The notes: generated by a model not told the origin, from the letters alone. A stretch of 64,000 nucleotides of DNA from an uncultured Bacteroidales bacterium (GCA_902800715.1 CADCFN010000007.1:1-64000), one strand, 5' to 3'; shown: positions 52,314 to 61,688, numbered from the stretch's first letter. A program made the numbers and translations.

Positions 52314-53684
52314 TTACTTCTCCTCAGCCTCGTAGAGCTTGCGGAAATCCTCTACACTGATGGTCTTCTCGTTCACCTTCACAGCCTCCTTGACGGCGGC
52401 ATAGAACTTGTTGTCGATGGCGTGCTCATGAATCATCTCGCGGGTGCGGTCATCCTGCATGAAGCGCTCGGCCTGCTGACGCACGAGGTCCTCGGGAGCG
52501 TTGTAGATACCATACTGTGACAACTGCTGCTGGGCGAAGATGAAGGCGGCGGTATCAACATCCTCCTGCTCAATCTTGATGCCCAGTTCCTGTGCCAGGT
52601 GGTCCTTGACGAGTTGCCAGCGCAGCTGAGCGAACATGTCCTTAGCCTCCTCGTCGGTAACCTCGGTGTTCTGCTTCTCGTCCTGCTCGCGACGCAGCTT
52701 CAGGAAGCGCTTCAGGAACTCCTCGGGCAAGGGCAGCTCACCAGCCTTCTCGGTGAGGATGCGCTTGGCATCAACGGTGAAGCGGTAGTTGCTCTCAGGC
52801 ACGTTGGCACGCTGAATCATCTCACGGACAGCCTCGCGGAAGGCAGCCTCGTCCTTGACCTCGGTCTCGGTGCCGAGGACGCCCTTGAAGAACTCCTCGT
52901 TCATCTCGGCCTCCTGGTTGACCTTGATTTCCTCGATGGTCACACGGAAGTCGCTCTTCACGTCGGCCTTGCTGCGGTCAACATTCAACAGGGCAGCCAA
53001 CTCAGCGATGTTGCCGTTGTTGGCCTTGTAGGGATTGAAGACAAAGGTGTCACCCACCTTGATGCCGACAAACTTGGCGGCCTCTTCCTCGTCAACGAGA
53101 TAGCGGGGCGAAATCACGGTGCGCTCCACGCTGATGCCGTCTTCCTTGTCGTTACCCTGCTCATCGAGCTCGATCATCGAGCCGCGCAGCATCGACTCCT
53201 TGTCGCTGACCTCACCGTCAACGAGGGTGCCCAGGCGCTTGCGGTCGTGGGCAATGGCGTCATCGACCATCTGGTCGGTCACCTCGATATTATAATAGGG
53301 CACATTGATGCGCTTGTTCAACTTCAGCTCAATGGCAGGAGCCATACCCAAGTCGAACTTGAAAGCCATCTCCTCATCGTTCATGAGGTCCACCTTGGTG
53401 TCCTCGTTGGGCAGAGGCTCGCCCAGGACGTGGAGGTTATTCTCGCGGATATAGTCATACATGGCCTTGCCTACCTTGCGGTCAACGACATCGGCAGTCA
53501 CGCTGGGACCGTAAAACTTCATCAGCAGGCTCTTGGGAGCCTTACCGGGGCGGAAGCCCTTCAACGGGTGACGCACGCCCATCTGTGCCACTTCCTTGTT
53601 CACATCAGCGGCAAAATCTTCTCTCTTAATGTCAACGGTGAGCAGTCCGTTCACCGCATCAATCTGTTCAAAACTTACGTTCAT
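52314..53684 (-). CDS. tig: Trigger factor (ribosome-associated chaperone)
   Basis: 456 aa from ATG 53684. An in-frame ATG at 53723 is rejected because it would lie at the predicted transcription start. The N-terminal ribosome-binding domain contains GVRHPLKGFRPGKAPKSLL, the GFRxGxxP motif that contacts the ribosomal exit protein uL23. The middle PPIase-like region is diverged and the C-terminal helical arms (about 290-430) are intact. It assists co-translational folding and is located upstream of clpPX, a classical neighbourhood. Confidence 0.93.
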   Translation of the reverse strand: MNVSFEQIDAVNGLLTVDIKREDFAADVNKEVAQMGVRHPLKGFRPGKAPKSLLMKFYGPSVTADVVDRKVGKAMYDYIRENNLHVLGEPLPNEDTKVDLMNDEEMAFKFDLGMAPAIELKLNKRINVPYYNIEVTDQMVDDAIAHDRKRLGTLVDGEVSDKESMLRGSMIELDEQGNDKEDGISVERTVISPRYLVDEEEAAKFVGIKVGDTFVFNPYKANNGNIAELAALLNVDRSKADVKSDFRVTIEEIKVNQEAEMNEEFFKGVLGTETEVKDEAAFREAVREMIQRANVPESNYRFTVDAKRILTEKAGELPLPEEFLKRFLKLRREQDEKQNTEVTDEEAKDMFAQLRWQLVKDHLAQELGIKIEQEDVDTAAFIFAQQQLSQYGIYNAPEDLVRQQAERFMQDDRTREMIHEHAIDNKFYAAVKEAVKVNEKTISVEDFRKLYEAEEK

Positions 53685-53733
53685 TACTTGCTTTTTATTG
53701 TCTGTTAAATGTTTAATTCTCAAAAAACGGCTG

Positions 53734-53764
53734 CAAAGGTACTACTTTTAACACGATAAGCAAA
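53734..53764 (-). promoter_or_regulatory. Promoter of tig
   Basis: Minus strand TTTG (53764-53761), 19-nt spacer, TACCTTTG (53741-53734). Full consensus, placing the start of transcription near 53727. Confidence 0.75.
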
Positions 53765-53801
53765 ATTTCGCCGCCACTTTTTTAATAAAGAGAACAATAA
53801 A

Positions 53802-53853
53802 TACAATAAAATACAACTATTATCTGACAGCCAGACAATTGTATTTTATTGTA
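53802..53853. repeat. Perfect 15-bp AT-rich inverted repeat
   Basis: TACAATAAAATACAA (53802-53816) and TTGTATTTTATTGTA (53839-53853) are exact reverse complements with a 22-nt loop. It sits between the ECF sigma gene (stop at 53895) and the tig promoter. It could terminate the sigma gene or act as an operator. Confidence 0.7.
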
Positions 53854-53894
53854 CTTACTGCTCTGTGAATTGATGCTCCTGTCGGCAAACGGGC

Positions 53895-54485
53895 TTACAG
53901 TGTCAGCACGATGTTGTGCTCCTCGGCCATGCGGCGCATGTTCAGGATGGCATAGCGCATACGGCCCAGGGCGGTGTTGATGCTCACGCCCGTGCTGTCG
54001 GCTATCTCCTTAAAGCTCATGTTCTTGTAGTAACGCATCACGAGAACCTCACGCTGGTTGTCGGGCAACGCCTTCACCAGGCGGCGCACATCGTCATGAA
54101 TCTGAGAAACCACAATGTTGTCTTCGGTCGTGCGTTCCGACAATTCCTTGCGGTTGAGGATGTTGACCTCTTCATCATCGGTCGATTGCAGGTTTTCAGC
54201 CTTGGTCTGCCTGAAGTAGTCGATGACAAGGTTATGGGCTATGCGCGTAATCCATGCCGAGAAGTGTCCGTTCTCGACATAGCGGCCCTGCTTGATGGTT
54301 GTGATGACTTTGACGAAAGTATCTTGGAAAATGTCGTCGGCATGCTCAGCGTTTTTCACCGAGTGGTATATATACATGTAAACGCGGTCCTTGTGACGCT
54401 CCAGGAGCTCATCAAAGGCCTCATTCTTGCCATCGACATACAGCGATATCAGTTGCTCATCGCTCTTGTCCTTGTATATCTTCAT
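53895..54485 (-). CDS. ECF-type RNA polymerase sigma factor
   Basis: 196 aa. Sigma region 2 includes the -10 binding DIFQDTFVKVITTIKQGRY and FSAWITRIAHNLVIDYFRQ. Region 4 has LPDNQREVLVMRYYKNMSFKEIADSTGVSINTALGRMRYA. The plain, separate sigma contrasts with the sigma-barrel fusion at 23312. No anti-sigma gene is adjacent. This type is conserved in Bacteroidales and often annotated RpoE-like, but the inducing signal is unknown. It is preceded by a good promoter and a CGAAATC/GATTTCG hairpin. Confidence 0.93.
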   Translation of the reverse strand: MKIYKDKSDEQLISLYVDGKNEAFDELLERHKDRVYMYIYHSVKNAEHADDIFQDTFVKVITTIKQGRYVENGHFSAWITRIAHNLVIDYFRQTKAENLQSTDDEEVNILNRKELSERTTEDNIVVSQIHDDVRRLVKALPDNQREVLVMRYYKNMSFKEIADSTGVSINTALGRMRYAILNMRRMAEEHNIVLTL

Positions 54486-54580
54486 TACTATCTAGTATTG
54501 GTCAATAATAGGTAATGTTTGTCGATAGGCAGTATTTCTTTTTAGTTATTTATTATCATTAAAATTATAAACTCTCGTGA

Positions 54581-54633
54581 CGAAATCGTTTGATTTCGGG
54601 CTGCAAATATAGGAAAAATCAAAAATACAACAA
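54581..54633 (-). promoter_or_regulatory. Promoter and leader hairpin of the ECF sigma gene
   Basis: Minus strand TTG (54633-54631), 19-nt spacer, TATATTTG (54611-54604). Just downstream, CGAAATC (54581-54587) pairs with GATTTCG (54592-54598), placing a hairpin at the 5' end of the message. Confidence 0.6.
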
Positions 54634-54706
54634 TTTTTTTTCAAAAAAAAATCACTTTTTTCCTTAAAAAAGGCAATAAAACCACCCAAAATAGCGTTAT
54701 CGCGCG

Positions 54707-55045
54707 TCAACGACGGCGACGACGACGGTTGTTGCGCAGGCCCAGCAGCCACCGGGCAACCCTGAAGCCCAACAGCACATAGTCGGCAGTTTTCAAGTGG
54801 GTGAGCGTCTCGGCGTTGAACATGAGCGCACGCACGCCGTTATTGGCGACATTGCTCTTCACGCCCTCGATATTGTACTGGATGGTCGCACGACCCACCT
54901 CGCGCCTCACCAGCGCTTTGCCACGGGCACGTCGCAACTCGTCAAGCGTCATGCCGCGCCAGTTTTTGGGCGCGTCAGGTGTAGCGACAGGCAACTGTTG
55001 CTGCGACGCCGTCTGAGTATTGAGGTTATCGCTAGTATTACTCAT
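54707..55045 (-). CDS. Hypothetical protein with Arg-rich C-terminus
   Basis: 112 aa, not recognised. A Gln/Asn/Thr-rich N-terminus is followed by NWRGMTLDELRRARGKALVRREVGR and a hydrophobic patch (YVLLGFRVARWLLGL, about 90-104). The last residues are NNRRRRRR. It overlaps the end of the holin-like gene by 8 nt and is the last gene of the ytxH-ytxH-holin group, so a membrane-associated envelope role is plausible. Confidence 0.7.
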   Translation of the reverse strand: MSNTSDNLNTQTASQQQLPVATPDAPKNWRGMTLDELRRARGKALVRREVGRATIQYNIEGVKSNVANNGVRALMFNAETLTHLKTADYVLLGFRVARWLLGLRNNRRRRRR

Positions 55046-55388
55046 TGTCTTCGGGTTTTAAGAACAACTTGCTGATAAAGCGTGCCACGGGGTCCACGAT
55101 AAGCTGCCTCTTGAACGCAAACACGACAAGCAGCAGGACCAGCAACACGGCGGCAGCAATCAGATGGGCACCCCATGCACAACCCATGGCCTCGGCGAGC
55201 ACGCCCACCAGTGCAGTGAACAGATGGTGAAGCACAAAGGTGCAGATGATGATGACCACTGCAACAAACGCCACTGCCGACAACAGCACGGCGAGTTTCT
55301 CGACTGCAGTGAGCTTGGTGTAGTCCCACTCCAGAGAGAAATACTTGCGCGCCTCGCTAAACAGTTTTTTATAGTCTATCTCGTTCAT
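55038..55388 (-). CDS. Phage-holin-like (superfamily III type) membrane protein
   Basis: 116 aa from ATG 55388 (a GTG start 18 nt upstream is possible). Two hydrophobic helices (about 36-60 and 72-95, IIICTFVLHHLFTALVGVL and AAAVLLVLLLVVFA) follow a charged amphipathic N-terminus. A basic segment and acidic end (KPEDNE) close the protein. It matches the holin III pattern found in chromosomal, non-phage genes of Bacteroidetes, where the name does not imply lysis. No phage genes are nearby. Confidence 0.65.
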   Translation of the reverse strand: MNEIDYKKLFSEARKYFSLEWDYTKLTAVEKLAVLLSAVAFVAVVIIICTFVLHHLFTALVGVLAEAMGCAWGAHLIAAAVLLVLLLVVFAFKRQLIVDPVARFISKLFLKPEDNE

Positions 55389-55503
55389 ACATTGATTTTC
55401 AAGCACGCATGGCGCGTCCTTGACGGTTTGAGGTTAGATTTTAGCGGTAGAGTCGTCCTCTATCTCTTTTTCAGGCTCACCCCGACAACAACACACTTGA
55501 CCG

Positions 55504-55531
55504 CAGGCGGTGCCGCACATGACACCGCCTG
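55504..55531 (-). terminator. Hairpin between ytxH and the holin-like gene
   Basis: CAGGCGGTG (55504-55512) pairs with CACCGCCTG (55523-55531). It lacks a T-run, so it could attenuate rather than end transcription. Confidence 0.5.
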
Positions 55532-55551
55532 TCAGTCACAGTGTTATTTTG

Positions 55552-55749
55552 TCAGTCCTCAATCTGGGCGCTGATCTGCTTCACCAGCTGCTCAACCTCG
55601 TCGTCGCTGAAGTCGATGCCGTTCTTCTTCAACATCTCCTTGATGCGGGTACGCAGGTCAGATCCCTTCTCGGGGGCGAAAAGGATAGCTGCCGATGCAC
55701 CAACCAGGGCACCACCCAGGAATGCGTATAATAAACTTAATCCTTTCAT
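55552..55749 (-). CDS. YtxH domain protein
   Basis: 65 aa. One N-terminal membrane helix with small residues (LLYAFLGGALVGASAAILF), then APEKGSDLRTRIKE, the YtxH signature (GxLFAPxxGxxxR). An acidic helix follows. YtxH proteins are linked to general envelope stress in other bacteria. It is paralogous to the next gene. Confidence 0.8.
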   Translation of the reverse strand: MKGLSLLYAFLGGALVGASAAILFAPEKGSDLRTRIKEMLKKNGIDFSDDEVEQLVKQISAQIED

Positions 55750-55775
55750 TGTATTACATGTTGTTTATCAGGTTA

Positions 55776-55982
55776 TTAATCCATCTTGTCTTTAATCTCC
55801 TCGGCGATGTCGTTAACGAGATCATCGAGTTTTGAGCCTTTCAGCTTCACGCCTTGTTCACGCAGGGCATCAGCGATGCGTTTGCGGGTGTCATCACCTT
55901 TCTCGGGCGCAAAAAGCAAACCCACTGCAGCGCCGGCGATTGCGCCGCCCACGACTGCCATTACAATGTTAATCGGTTTCAT
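55776..55982 (-). CDS. YtxH domain protein (first copy)
   Basis: 68 aa with the same plan as its neighbour: a helix MAVVGGAIAGAAVGLLF, then APEKGDDTRKRIADAL and an acidic C-terminus (EEIKDKMD). It lies 26 nt upstream of the second ytxH. The tandem pair plus the holin-like gene forms a small membrane-protein cluster behind an ECF sigma gene, which invites the guess of an envelope-stress module. Confidence 0.8.
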   Translation of the reverse strand: MKPINIVMAVVGGAIAGAAVGLLFAPEKGDDTRKRIADALREQGVKLKGSKLDDLVNDIAEEIKDKMD

Positions 55983-56284
55983 ATCTGTCTGTTAATTTAA
56001 TAATTAATAATGACTTAGTAATGTTAAACCAAGCAAAAATCATGCCAGACAAGTGACATACTGCTTGATTTTGGGCAATAAAATTACTATTTCTTTTCCA
56101 ACCAAGCAATTTTTTTTCAAAAAAAGTAAAAAAACAACAGCTATTTTATAAATCCACACACCAATCAGATTACGCTGATTTAACGAATCGGCTACAGCGT
56201 TCCACTGTGAAAAAAACATCCGCAAACCCATAGCGGGAATGCGGATGTCCATTATACATTAACCAGCGGACGCTGGAGATGAAA
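55983..56284. other. Intergenic region upstream of ytxH
   Basis: 302 bp, AT-rich near 56090-56160. Contains the DUF285 gene terminator (56210-56247) and presumably the ytxH promoter, although no perfect TAnnTTTG is visible on the minus strand. No gene. Confidence 0.5.
56210..56247 (-). terminator. Terminator of the DUF285 surface protein gene
   Basis: CATCCGCA (56217-56224) pairs with TGCGGATG (56240-56247). The minus strand continues with TTTTTTT. Confidence 0.88.
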
Positions 56285-58006
56285 TCACCATACCCCGTTC
56301 AAGATATAGTCGATCATGGAGGTCACGTCGGCGATGCTCACATTGGAGTCATTGTTGCAGTCGGCAACAGACAGATCAAGTGAGTCGGGATCGGCTACGC
56401 CGAGCAAGTAGTCGATGAGCGAAGTTGCGTCGGCAACGCTTACAATGCCGTCACCGCTCACATCACCAATCTCGTTTTCCACCTTCTCGCTGAAGTAGCC
56501 AGGATTCTCGGGGCCACCGTCGAGGTGGGCATACTCTGCATCGATGTGGTCAGCATCATAGGTCGTGCCCATACCACCCACCAAGCTCGTGCAGTTGGTG
56601 AACATGTTAGCGCCGCCGGGATTGTAAGTAGAAGTTGACAATTGGTCTGTGGACCAGTCTTCGCCAGCATAGATTGTTGTCAGTTTTGTGCAGCCATAGA
56701 ACATACTACTCATGCTCGTCACTTTAGAGGTATTGAAATTGCTCAAATCAAGGGTTGTCAACTGTGAGCAGTCTTTGAACATGGTACTCATGTACGTCAC
56801 TTTAGAGGTATTGAAATTGCTTACATCAATGGTCGTCAGCTTTGAGCAGCCTTCGAACACGCTACCCATGCCCGTCACATTAGAGGTGTCGAAATTACTC
56901 ACATCAAGGGTTGTCAGACTTGAGCAGTTTTTGAACATACCACTCATGTTTGTCAAGCTCGGGGTAACAAAATTGCTTATGTTAAGGTTTGCCAGCTTTG
57001 TGCAGCCAGAGAACATACTACCCGCGTTCTTCAGTTTAGGAGTGTAGAAACTGTTCAAGTTAAGGGTCGTAAGCTGTGAGCAGTACATGAACATATTCGT
57101 CATGTCAGTCACTTTAGTGGTGTTGAAATTGCTCACATTAACAGTTTTCAGATTCTTGCAACTTTGGAACATATAACTCATGTCCGTCACATTAGAGGTA
57201 TTGAAATTGCTCAAGTTAGCTGAACCCAGCCTCTCGCAGTTGCAGAACAGGGAACCCATATTCGTCACGTTAGAGGTGTCAAATTTGCTCAAGTCAACAC
57301 TTGTCATATTGTAGCAATTCCAGAACATACTATTCATGTTCTTCAGTTTAGTACTGTTCAAATTATTGCCCCACCAAACATAGAAAGAGGTGCCTTCGCA
57401 ACCGTAGAACATATAACTCATATCCGTCACGTTAGACAGGTCAAAACTACTCAAGTTTATGGATTGCAGCATTTTGCATTCGTAGAACATCCTTCTCATA
57501 GTCGTCACATTAGAGGTGTTGAAACTGCTCACATCAAGGGTTGAATTATTTTTGCAACCATAGAACATCTCACTCATGTCCGTCACGTTGGACGTGTCAA
57601 AATTGCTCATATCAGGATGAAACAGCATTGAGCAGCCATAGAACATTTGACTCATATCCGTCACGGCAGAGGTGTTCAGATTGGCTAGTGTCGGAATTTT
57701 GTTGAGTGCCCAGAAATTATAGAACCATTTATATGTTGTCGTAGGTCTTGCATCAACAAACGTAGAATCAAATTCAACGGTGATGATATAGCCATTCCAT
57801 TGAAGCCATTCCGGCGAGTTTGTGCCTGTATTCAAATCATAAGTGTAGCCTTCCCTTGAATCCCTCTGGTCATCATAGCAGAAGGTCAAGGTGTGACCAC
57901 CATTACCAGGATACCAAACGTATGCCTCCTGACTCCAAGCTTTCATTGGCAGCAGCGACAGCAGTGCCATGCCAAATAATAATGCAGATAATTTCTTCAT
58001 GATCAT
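56285..58006 (-). CDS. Secreted DUF285 repeat protein with dockerin domain
   Basis: 573 aa (or 571 from Met3). Signal peptide about 1-25. Then thirteen repeats of about 24-26 residues with the pattern TSNVTDMSxMFxGCxxLxxLDLSxFN (about 100-430). This is the BspA-like/DUF285 leucine-rich family, used for surface adhesion or display in oral and gut anaerobes and mycoplasmas. The C-terminus (about 512-570) is a type I dockerin with two Ca-binding segments (GDVSGDGIVSVADATSLIDYLL and ADCNNDSNVSIADVTSMIDYIL). Repeat number could vary between strains because units are similar at the DNA level. Confidence 0.85.
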   Translation of the reverse strand: MIMKKLSALLFGMALLSLLPMKAWSQEAYVWYPGNGGHTLTFCYDDQRDSREGYTYDLNTGTNSPEWLQWNGYIITVEFDSTFVDARPTTTYKWFYNFWALNKIPTLANLNTSAVTDMSQMFYGCSMLFHPDMSNFDTSNVTDMSEMFYGCKNNSTLDVSSFNTSNVTTMRRMFYECKMLQSINLSSFDLSNVTDMSYMFYGCEGTSFYVWWGNNLNSTKLKNMNSMFWNCYNMTSVDLSKFDTSNVTNMGSLFCNCERLGSANLSNFNTSNVTDMSYMFQSCKNLKTVNVSNFNTTKVTDMTNMFMYCSQLTTLNLNSFYTPKLKNAGSMFSGCTKLANLNISNFVTPSLTNMSGMFKNCSSLTTLDVSNFDTSNVTGMGSVFEGCSKLTTIDVSNFNTSKVTYMSTMFKDCSQLTTLDLSNFNTSKVTSMSSMFYGCTKLTTIYAGEDWSTDQLSTSTYNPGGANMFTNCTSLVGGMGTTYDADHIDAEYAHLDGGPENPGYFSEKVENEIGDVSGDGIVSVADATSLIDYLLGVADPDSLDLSVADCNNDSNVSIADVTSMIDYILNGVW

Positions 58007-58193
58007 GTGATAATTGAGTAAATATTAGTAATAAGTTGAATAATGCTGCGAAATTACTAAAAACCATTAAAATCGACCACTAAAAAACTATTAAAATAGG
58101 TTAATATATAGAACTTTCCTAGCAAAAAGATGAAAAGTGATTGTCTGATGTAAATTCGCGAGTTGCAACCACAATGTTTCCTAAACATGGTAA

Positions 58194-58225
58194 TTTGCTA
58201 TTCTCATGAATTATTCGTACCTTTG
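58194..58225 (+). promoter_or_regulatory. Promoter of uvrA
   Basis: TTTG (58194-58197), 20-nt spacer, TACCTTTG (58218-58225). It places transcription start near 58232 and therefore the ATG at 58245 rather than the upstream ATG at 58206. Confidence 0.8.
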
Positions 58226-58244
58226 CGGGCTCAATTTACCGGCA

Positions 58245-61049
58245 ATGGCTACCAGAGGAGACATCATCATCAAGGGGGCTCGCGTCAACAACCTCAAGAA
58301 TGTTGACGTGACGATACCGCGAGGCAAGTTTGTCGTCGTGACGGGCTTGTCAGGCTCCGGCAAGTCGTCACTCGCCTTCGACACGCTCTATGCCGAGGGG
58401 CAACGGCGCTATGTCGAGAGTCTGTCGTCCTATGCCCGCCAGTTCCTGGGCCGCATGACCAAGCCAGACTGTGATTTCATCCGCGGACTGCCACCTGCCA
58501 TTGCTGTCGAGCAGCGCACCGTCACGCGCAATTCACGCAGCACGGTCGGCACGAGCACCGAGATTTATGACTACCTGCGGCTGTTGTTCGCTCGTGTAGG
58601 CAAGACCTTTTCCCCGATTTCGGGCGAGATGGTCAAGAAACACACCGCTGCCGATGTCATCAACTGCATCAACACCTACCCCGACGGGACACGCCTGGCA
58701 CTGCTCACCGACATCATCGTGCCCGAGGGGCGTGACCTGCACACGCAGCTCGACATCCTCATCAAGGGCGGCTACTCCCGCCTGATGACCAGCGACGGCA
58801 GGTTCGTCGACATCGCACAGGTGATGGCAACCGACGGCGACCTCGACCCGGCCAACTACCGTCTGCTCATCGACCGCATGGCAGTGACACATCAAAAGGA
58901 CGACGAGATGCGCCTTCTGGACTCGTTGCAGACTGCCTTCTACGAGGGAAAAGATGAATGCATCGTCGTCATGTGGCAACAGGACGGCTCGATGCATGAG
59001 CACCGTTTCTCAAAACGCTTTGAACTGGACGGCATGACCTTCGAAGAGCCCAGCGACCTGATGTTCAACTTCAACAACCCGCTGGGTGCCTGCCCGACGT
59101 GTGAGGGTTTCGGTAACGTCATCGGCATCGACGAGAGCCTGGTGGTACCTGACCGCAGCCGGTCAGTCTATGACGACGCCGTCATGTGCTGGAGAGGACA
59201 GGTGATGGGCGAGTGGAAACGCGAGTTCATCCATGTGGCAGCACGCCATGATTTCCCCATTCACAAGCCATACAACGACCTCACCCGCGAGCAGCTCGAC
59301 TTGCTGTGGCACGGCACCGAGGACGGCACCTGGAAAGGCATCGACGGCTTCTTTGAGTGGGTAAAAAGCAAATCCTACGCCATACAGTTCCGCGTGCTGC
59401 TTGCACGCTACCGCGGACGCACCGTCTGCCCCACCTGCCACGGTACGAGGCTCAAGCCACAGGCTGAATATGTCAAGGTGGGCGGCATGGCCATCAGCGA
59501 ACTGGTGAGAATGCCCGTCAAAGACCTGTTGCAGTGGTTCAAGGAACTGCGGCTCGACGAGACCGAAACGCAGATTGCCAAGCGACTGCTCACCGAAATC
59601 AACAACCGCCTGGAATACCTGTGCGATGTGGGAGTGGGTTACCTCACACTGGACCGCACCTCGGCAACGCTGTCGGGCGGCGAGAGCCAGCGCATCAACC
59701 TCGCTACCGCTCTGGGCAGCTCGCTCGTGGGGTCGGTATATATCCTCGACGAGCCCTCAATCGGACTGCATCCGCGTGATACCCATCGCCTGATTCATGT
59801 GCTGCGCATGCTGCAGCAACTGGGCAACACCGTGGTCGTCGTGGAGCACGACGAGGACATCATCAACAGTTCAGACTACCTCATCGACGTGGGACCCGAT
59901 GCGGGGCGCAATGGCGGACGCATCGTCTATCAAGGGCCCATCGGCGACATTGCACAAGCCACCGACAGTTACACGGCACAATACCTCACGCGGCAGTTCA
60001 CTATTCCTGTGCCCAAGCGTCGCCGTTCATGGAGTCAGTATATCGAGGTGAAGGGCGCTTGCCAGAACAACCTCAAGAACCTCGATGTCAAGTTCCCATT
60101 AGGCGTGATGACTGTCGTTACCGGCGTCAGCGGCTCGGGCAAGTCCACCCTGGTGGGCAGAATTCTCTACCCCGCCCTGGCACGTAACTATGACCAGACC
60201 GCCGACGCTCCGGGCAGCCACAGCGGCATCGGTGGCGACCTGGGAAGGCTGCAAGCCGTCGAATTTATCGACCAGGGACCTATCGGCAAGAGCACACGCA
60301 GCAATCCAGCTACCTACCTCAAGGCCTTCGACGAGATACGCCAACTGTTCGCACAGCAGCAACTGTCCAAGCAGATGGGCTACAATGCCGGTTTCTTCTC
60401 GTTCAACTCGCCTGGCGGCAGATGCGAGGAGTGCAAGGGCGAAGGCACCATCACCATCGAGATGCAGTTCATGGCCGACATTACCCTCACTTGCGAAGCA
60501 TGCCACGGCAAGCGATTCAGCCGCAACGCCCTCGATGTGACCTTCAGGGACAAGACCATCAGCGATGTTCTCGACATGACGGTCAATCAGGCTATCGAGT
60601 TCTTTAGCGAATCCAACACCTATAACGAGTACAAAATCGTGCGACGCCTCAAGCCGTTGCAGGACGTGGGACTGGGTTACATCAAACTCGGGCAGTCGTC
60701 ATCGACGCTGTCGGGCGGCGAGAACCAGCGCGTCAAGCTCGCCTACTACCTGAGCGGCGAGCGGCAAGGCAACACGCTGTTCATCTTCGACGAGCCGACG
60801 ACGGGACTCCACTTCCATGACATCAACACGCTGATGAAATCATTTGACCAACTCATCGGCAACGGACACACCGTGGTCATCATCGAGCACAACCTTGATG
60901 TCATCAAGTGTGCCGACCACATCATCGACCTGGGACCCGAGGGCGGAGAAGACGGCGGCAACATCGTCGTCACCGGTACCCCCGAGGAGGTCGCCCGATG
61001 CAAGGAAAGCTACACCGGCCGTTTCCTCGCCGAGAAACTGAAACAATAA
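58245..61049 (+). CDS. uvrA: Excinuclease ABC subunit UvrA
   Basis: 934 aa from ATG 58245. Damage-recognition ATPase of nucleotide excision repair. Walker [10 protein letters not shown] at 34-42, a UvrB-interaction domain, and a zinc site at [11 protein letters not shown]. The first ABC signature is LSGGESQRI. The second Walker A is GVSGSGKST, with zinc ligands in CEECKGEG...CEACHGKRF, and the second signature is LSGGENQRV. Length and order are standard. The AlkD-like gene follows after 8 nt. Confidence 0.97.
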   Translation: MATRGDIIIKGARVNNLKNVDVTIPRGKFVVVTGLSGSGKSSLAFDTLYAEGQRRYVESLSSYARQFLGRMTKPDCDFIRGLPPAIAVEQRTVTRNSRSTVGTSTEIYDYLRLLFARVGKTFSPISGEMVKKHTAADVINCINTYPDGTRLALLTDIIVPEGRDLHTQLDILIKGGYSRLMTSDGRFVDIAQVMATDGDLDPANYRLLIDRMAVTHQKDDEMRLLDSLQTAFYEGKDECIVVMWQQDGSMHEHRFSKRFELDGMTFEEPSDLMFNFNNPLGACPTCEGFGNVIGIDESLVVPDRSRSVYDDAVMCWRGQVMGEWKREFIHVAARHDFPIHKPYNDLTREQLDLLWHGTEDGTWKGIDGFFEWVKSKSYAIQFRVLLARYRGRTVCPTCHGTRLKPQAEYVKVGGMAISELVRMPVKDLLQWFKELRLDETETQIAKRLLTEINNRLEYLCDVGVGYLTLDRTSATLSGGESQRINLATALGSSLVGSVYILDEPSIGLHPRDTHRLIHVLRMLQQLGNTVVVVEHDEDIINSSDYLIDVGPDAGRNGGRIVYQGPIGDIAQATDSYTAQYLTRQFTIPVPKRRRSWSQYIEVKGACQNNLKNLDVKFPLGVMTVVTGVSGSGKSTLVGRILYPALARNYDQTADAPGSHSGIGGDLGRLQAVEFIDQGPIGKSTRSNPATYLKAFDEIRQLFAQQQLSKQMGYNAGFFSFNSPGGRCEECKGEGTITIEMQFMADITLTCEACHGKRFSRNALDVTFRDKTISDVLDMTVNQAIEFFSESNTYNEYKIVRRLKPLQDVGLGYIKLGQSSSTLSGGENQRVKLAYYLSGERQGNTLFIFDEPTTGLHFHDINTLMKSFDQLIGNGHTVVIIEHNLDVIKCADHIIDLGPEGGEDGGNIVVTGTPEEVARCKESYTGRFLAEKLKQ

Positions 61050-61057
61050 TCAACCCA

Positions 61058-61630
61058 ATGGACATGGATAGAGCACAAGAGAGTATCAAGGAGATACGCA
61101 AGGAATTTTTCGCTTTCCGCAACGGCATCGTTGCCGACAAGTTGAGAAAAGCTGGCGACCCGCACAGCATCATCATGGGATGCCTGCTGGTGGACATTCA
61201 AGGTATTGCCTCCAGATTCCGCGAGTCAATCAACGACAACGAGCAAATCGCCTCTGTAGCCAGTGAGTTGTGGAGCGACACCAATTCCCGCGAATGCCGC
61301 CTGGCAGCCCCCATGCTCTACCCCGCCGAGCTGATGACCTTGGAACTAGCCCAACAGTGGTGCCAGACCGTCGAGACCATCGAAGTGGCAGACAACCTGT
61401 GCCACAAACTGTTGCGCCACATCGACGGCAGCGATGAACTGTTCAGACAACTCATCAGCGACGACAATCCCCTCATCAAGTACACCGGCTACCGCCTTCT
61501 TCTTAACCTAATGCTCATCGGCAAAGTACAAGCCACCGCCCAGTTGCAACTCATCATCAGCAACGAGGCACAGCACGCCCAGGGTACCCTCGCAGCACTA
61601 CTACAGGACATTCTCGAAGAATTCCAATAA
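61058..61630 (+). CDS. AlkD/HEAT-like protein, possible DNA alkylation repair family
   Basis: 190 aa from ATG 61058, an all-helical protein. IRKEFFAFRNGIVADKLRKAGDPHSIIMGCLLVDI and ELWSDTNSRECRLAAPMLYP resemble the HEAT-repeat DNA glycosylase AlkD family, whose usual block is LWxSxxHExR. The catalytic acidic and aromatic residues cannot be checked by eye, so activity on alkylated bases is only suggested. It is 8 nt downstream of uvrA, which supports a DNA repair context. It could also be a general HEAT scaffold. Confidence 0.6.
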   Translation: MDMDRAQESIKEIRKEFFAFRNGIVADKLRKAGDPHSIIMGCLLVDIQGIASRFRESINDNEQIASVASELWSDTNSRECRLAAPMLYPAELMTLELAQQWCQTVETIEVADNLCHKLLRHIDGSDELFRQLISDDNPLIKYTGYRLLLNLMLIGKVQATAQLQLIISNEAQHAQGTLAALLQDILEEFQ

Positions 61631-61657
61631 AAAATCCTATTTTTCTGCTTTTTGACA

Positions 61658-61688
61658 TTGCGCAACGCAATTCCACTGGTTACCTTTG
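61658..61688 (+). promoter_or_regulatory. Promoter of the ATPase-like gene 61869-63104
   Basis: TTG (61658-61660), 20-nt spacer, TACCTTTG (61681-61688). An ATTGCG-CAA-CGCAAT palindrome (61657-61671) overlaps the -33 element and could be an operator. The leader (about 175 nt) contains repeat R1. Confidence 0.65.

Noticed and set aside
52599-53708. 369-codon plus-strand frame across tig
   Set aside because: Antisense to trigger factor. Leucine/valine-rich artefact of GAG/GAC codons.
53685-53723. Upstream ATG for tig
   Set aside because: At the predicted transcription start. Extra residues do not look like trigger factor.
55038-55388. Prophage, because of the holin-like gene
   Set aside because: No capsid, tail, integrase or lysin genes nearby. 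Neighbours are chromosomal envelope genes.
58206-58244. Upstream ATG for uvrA
   Set aside because: Lies before the predicted -7 element (58218-58225). UvrA proteins begin near the second ATG.
60908-61057. Upstream start for the AlkD-like gene inside uvrA
   Set aside because: Would overlap uvrA by about 140 nt with an Arg-rich artefact sequence. The ATG at 61058 gives a natural protein.
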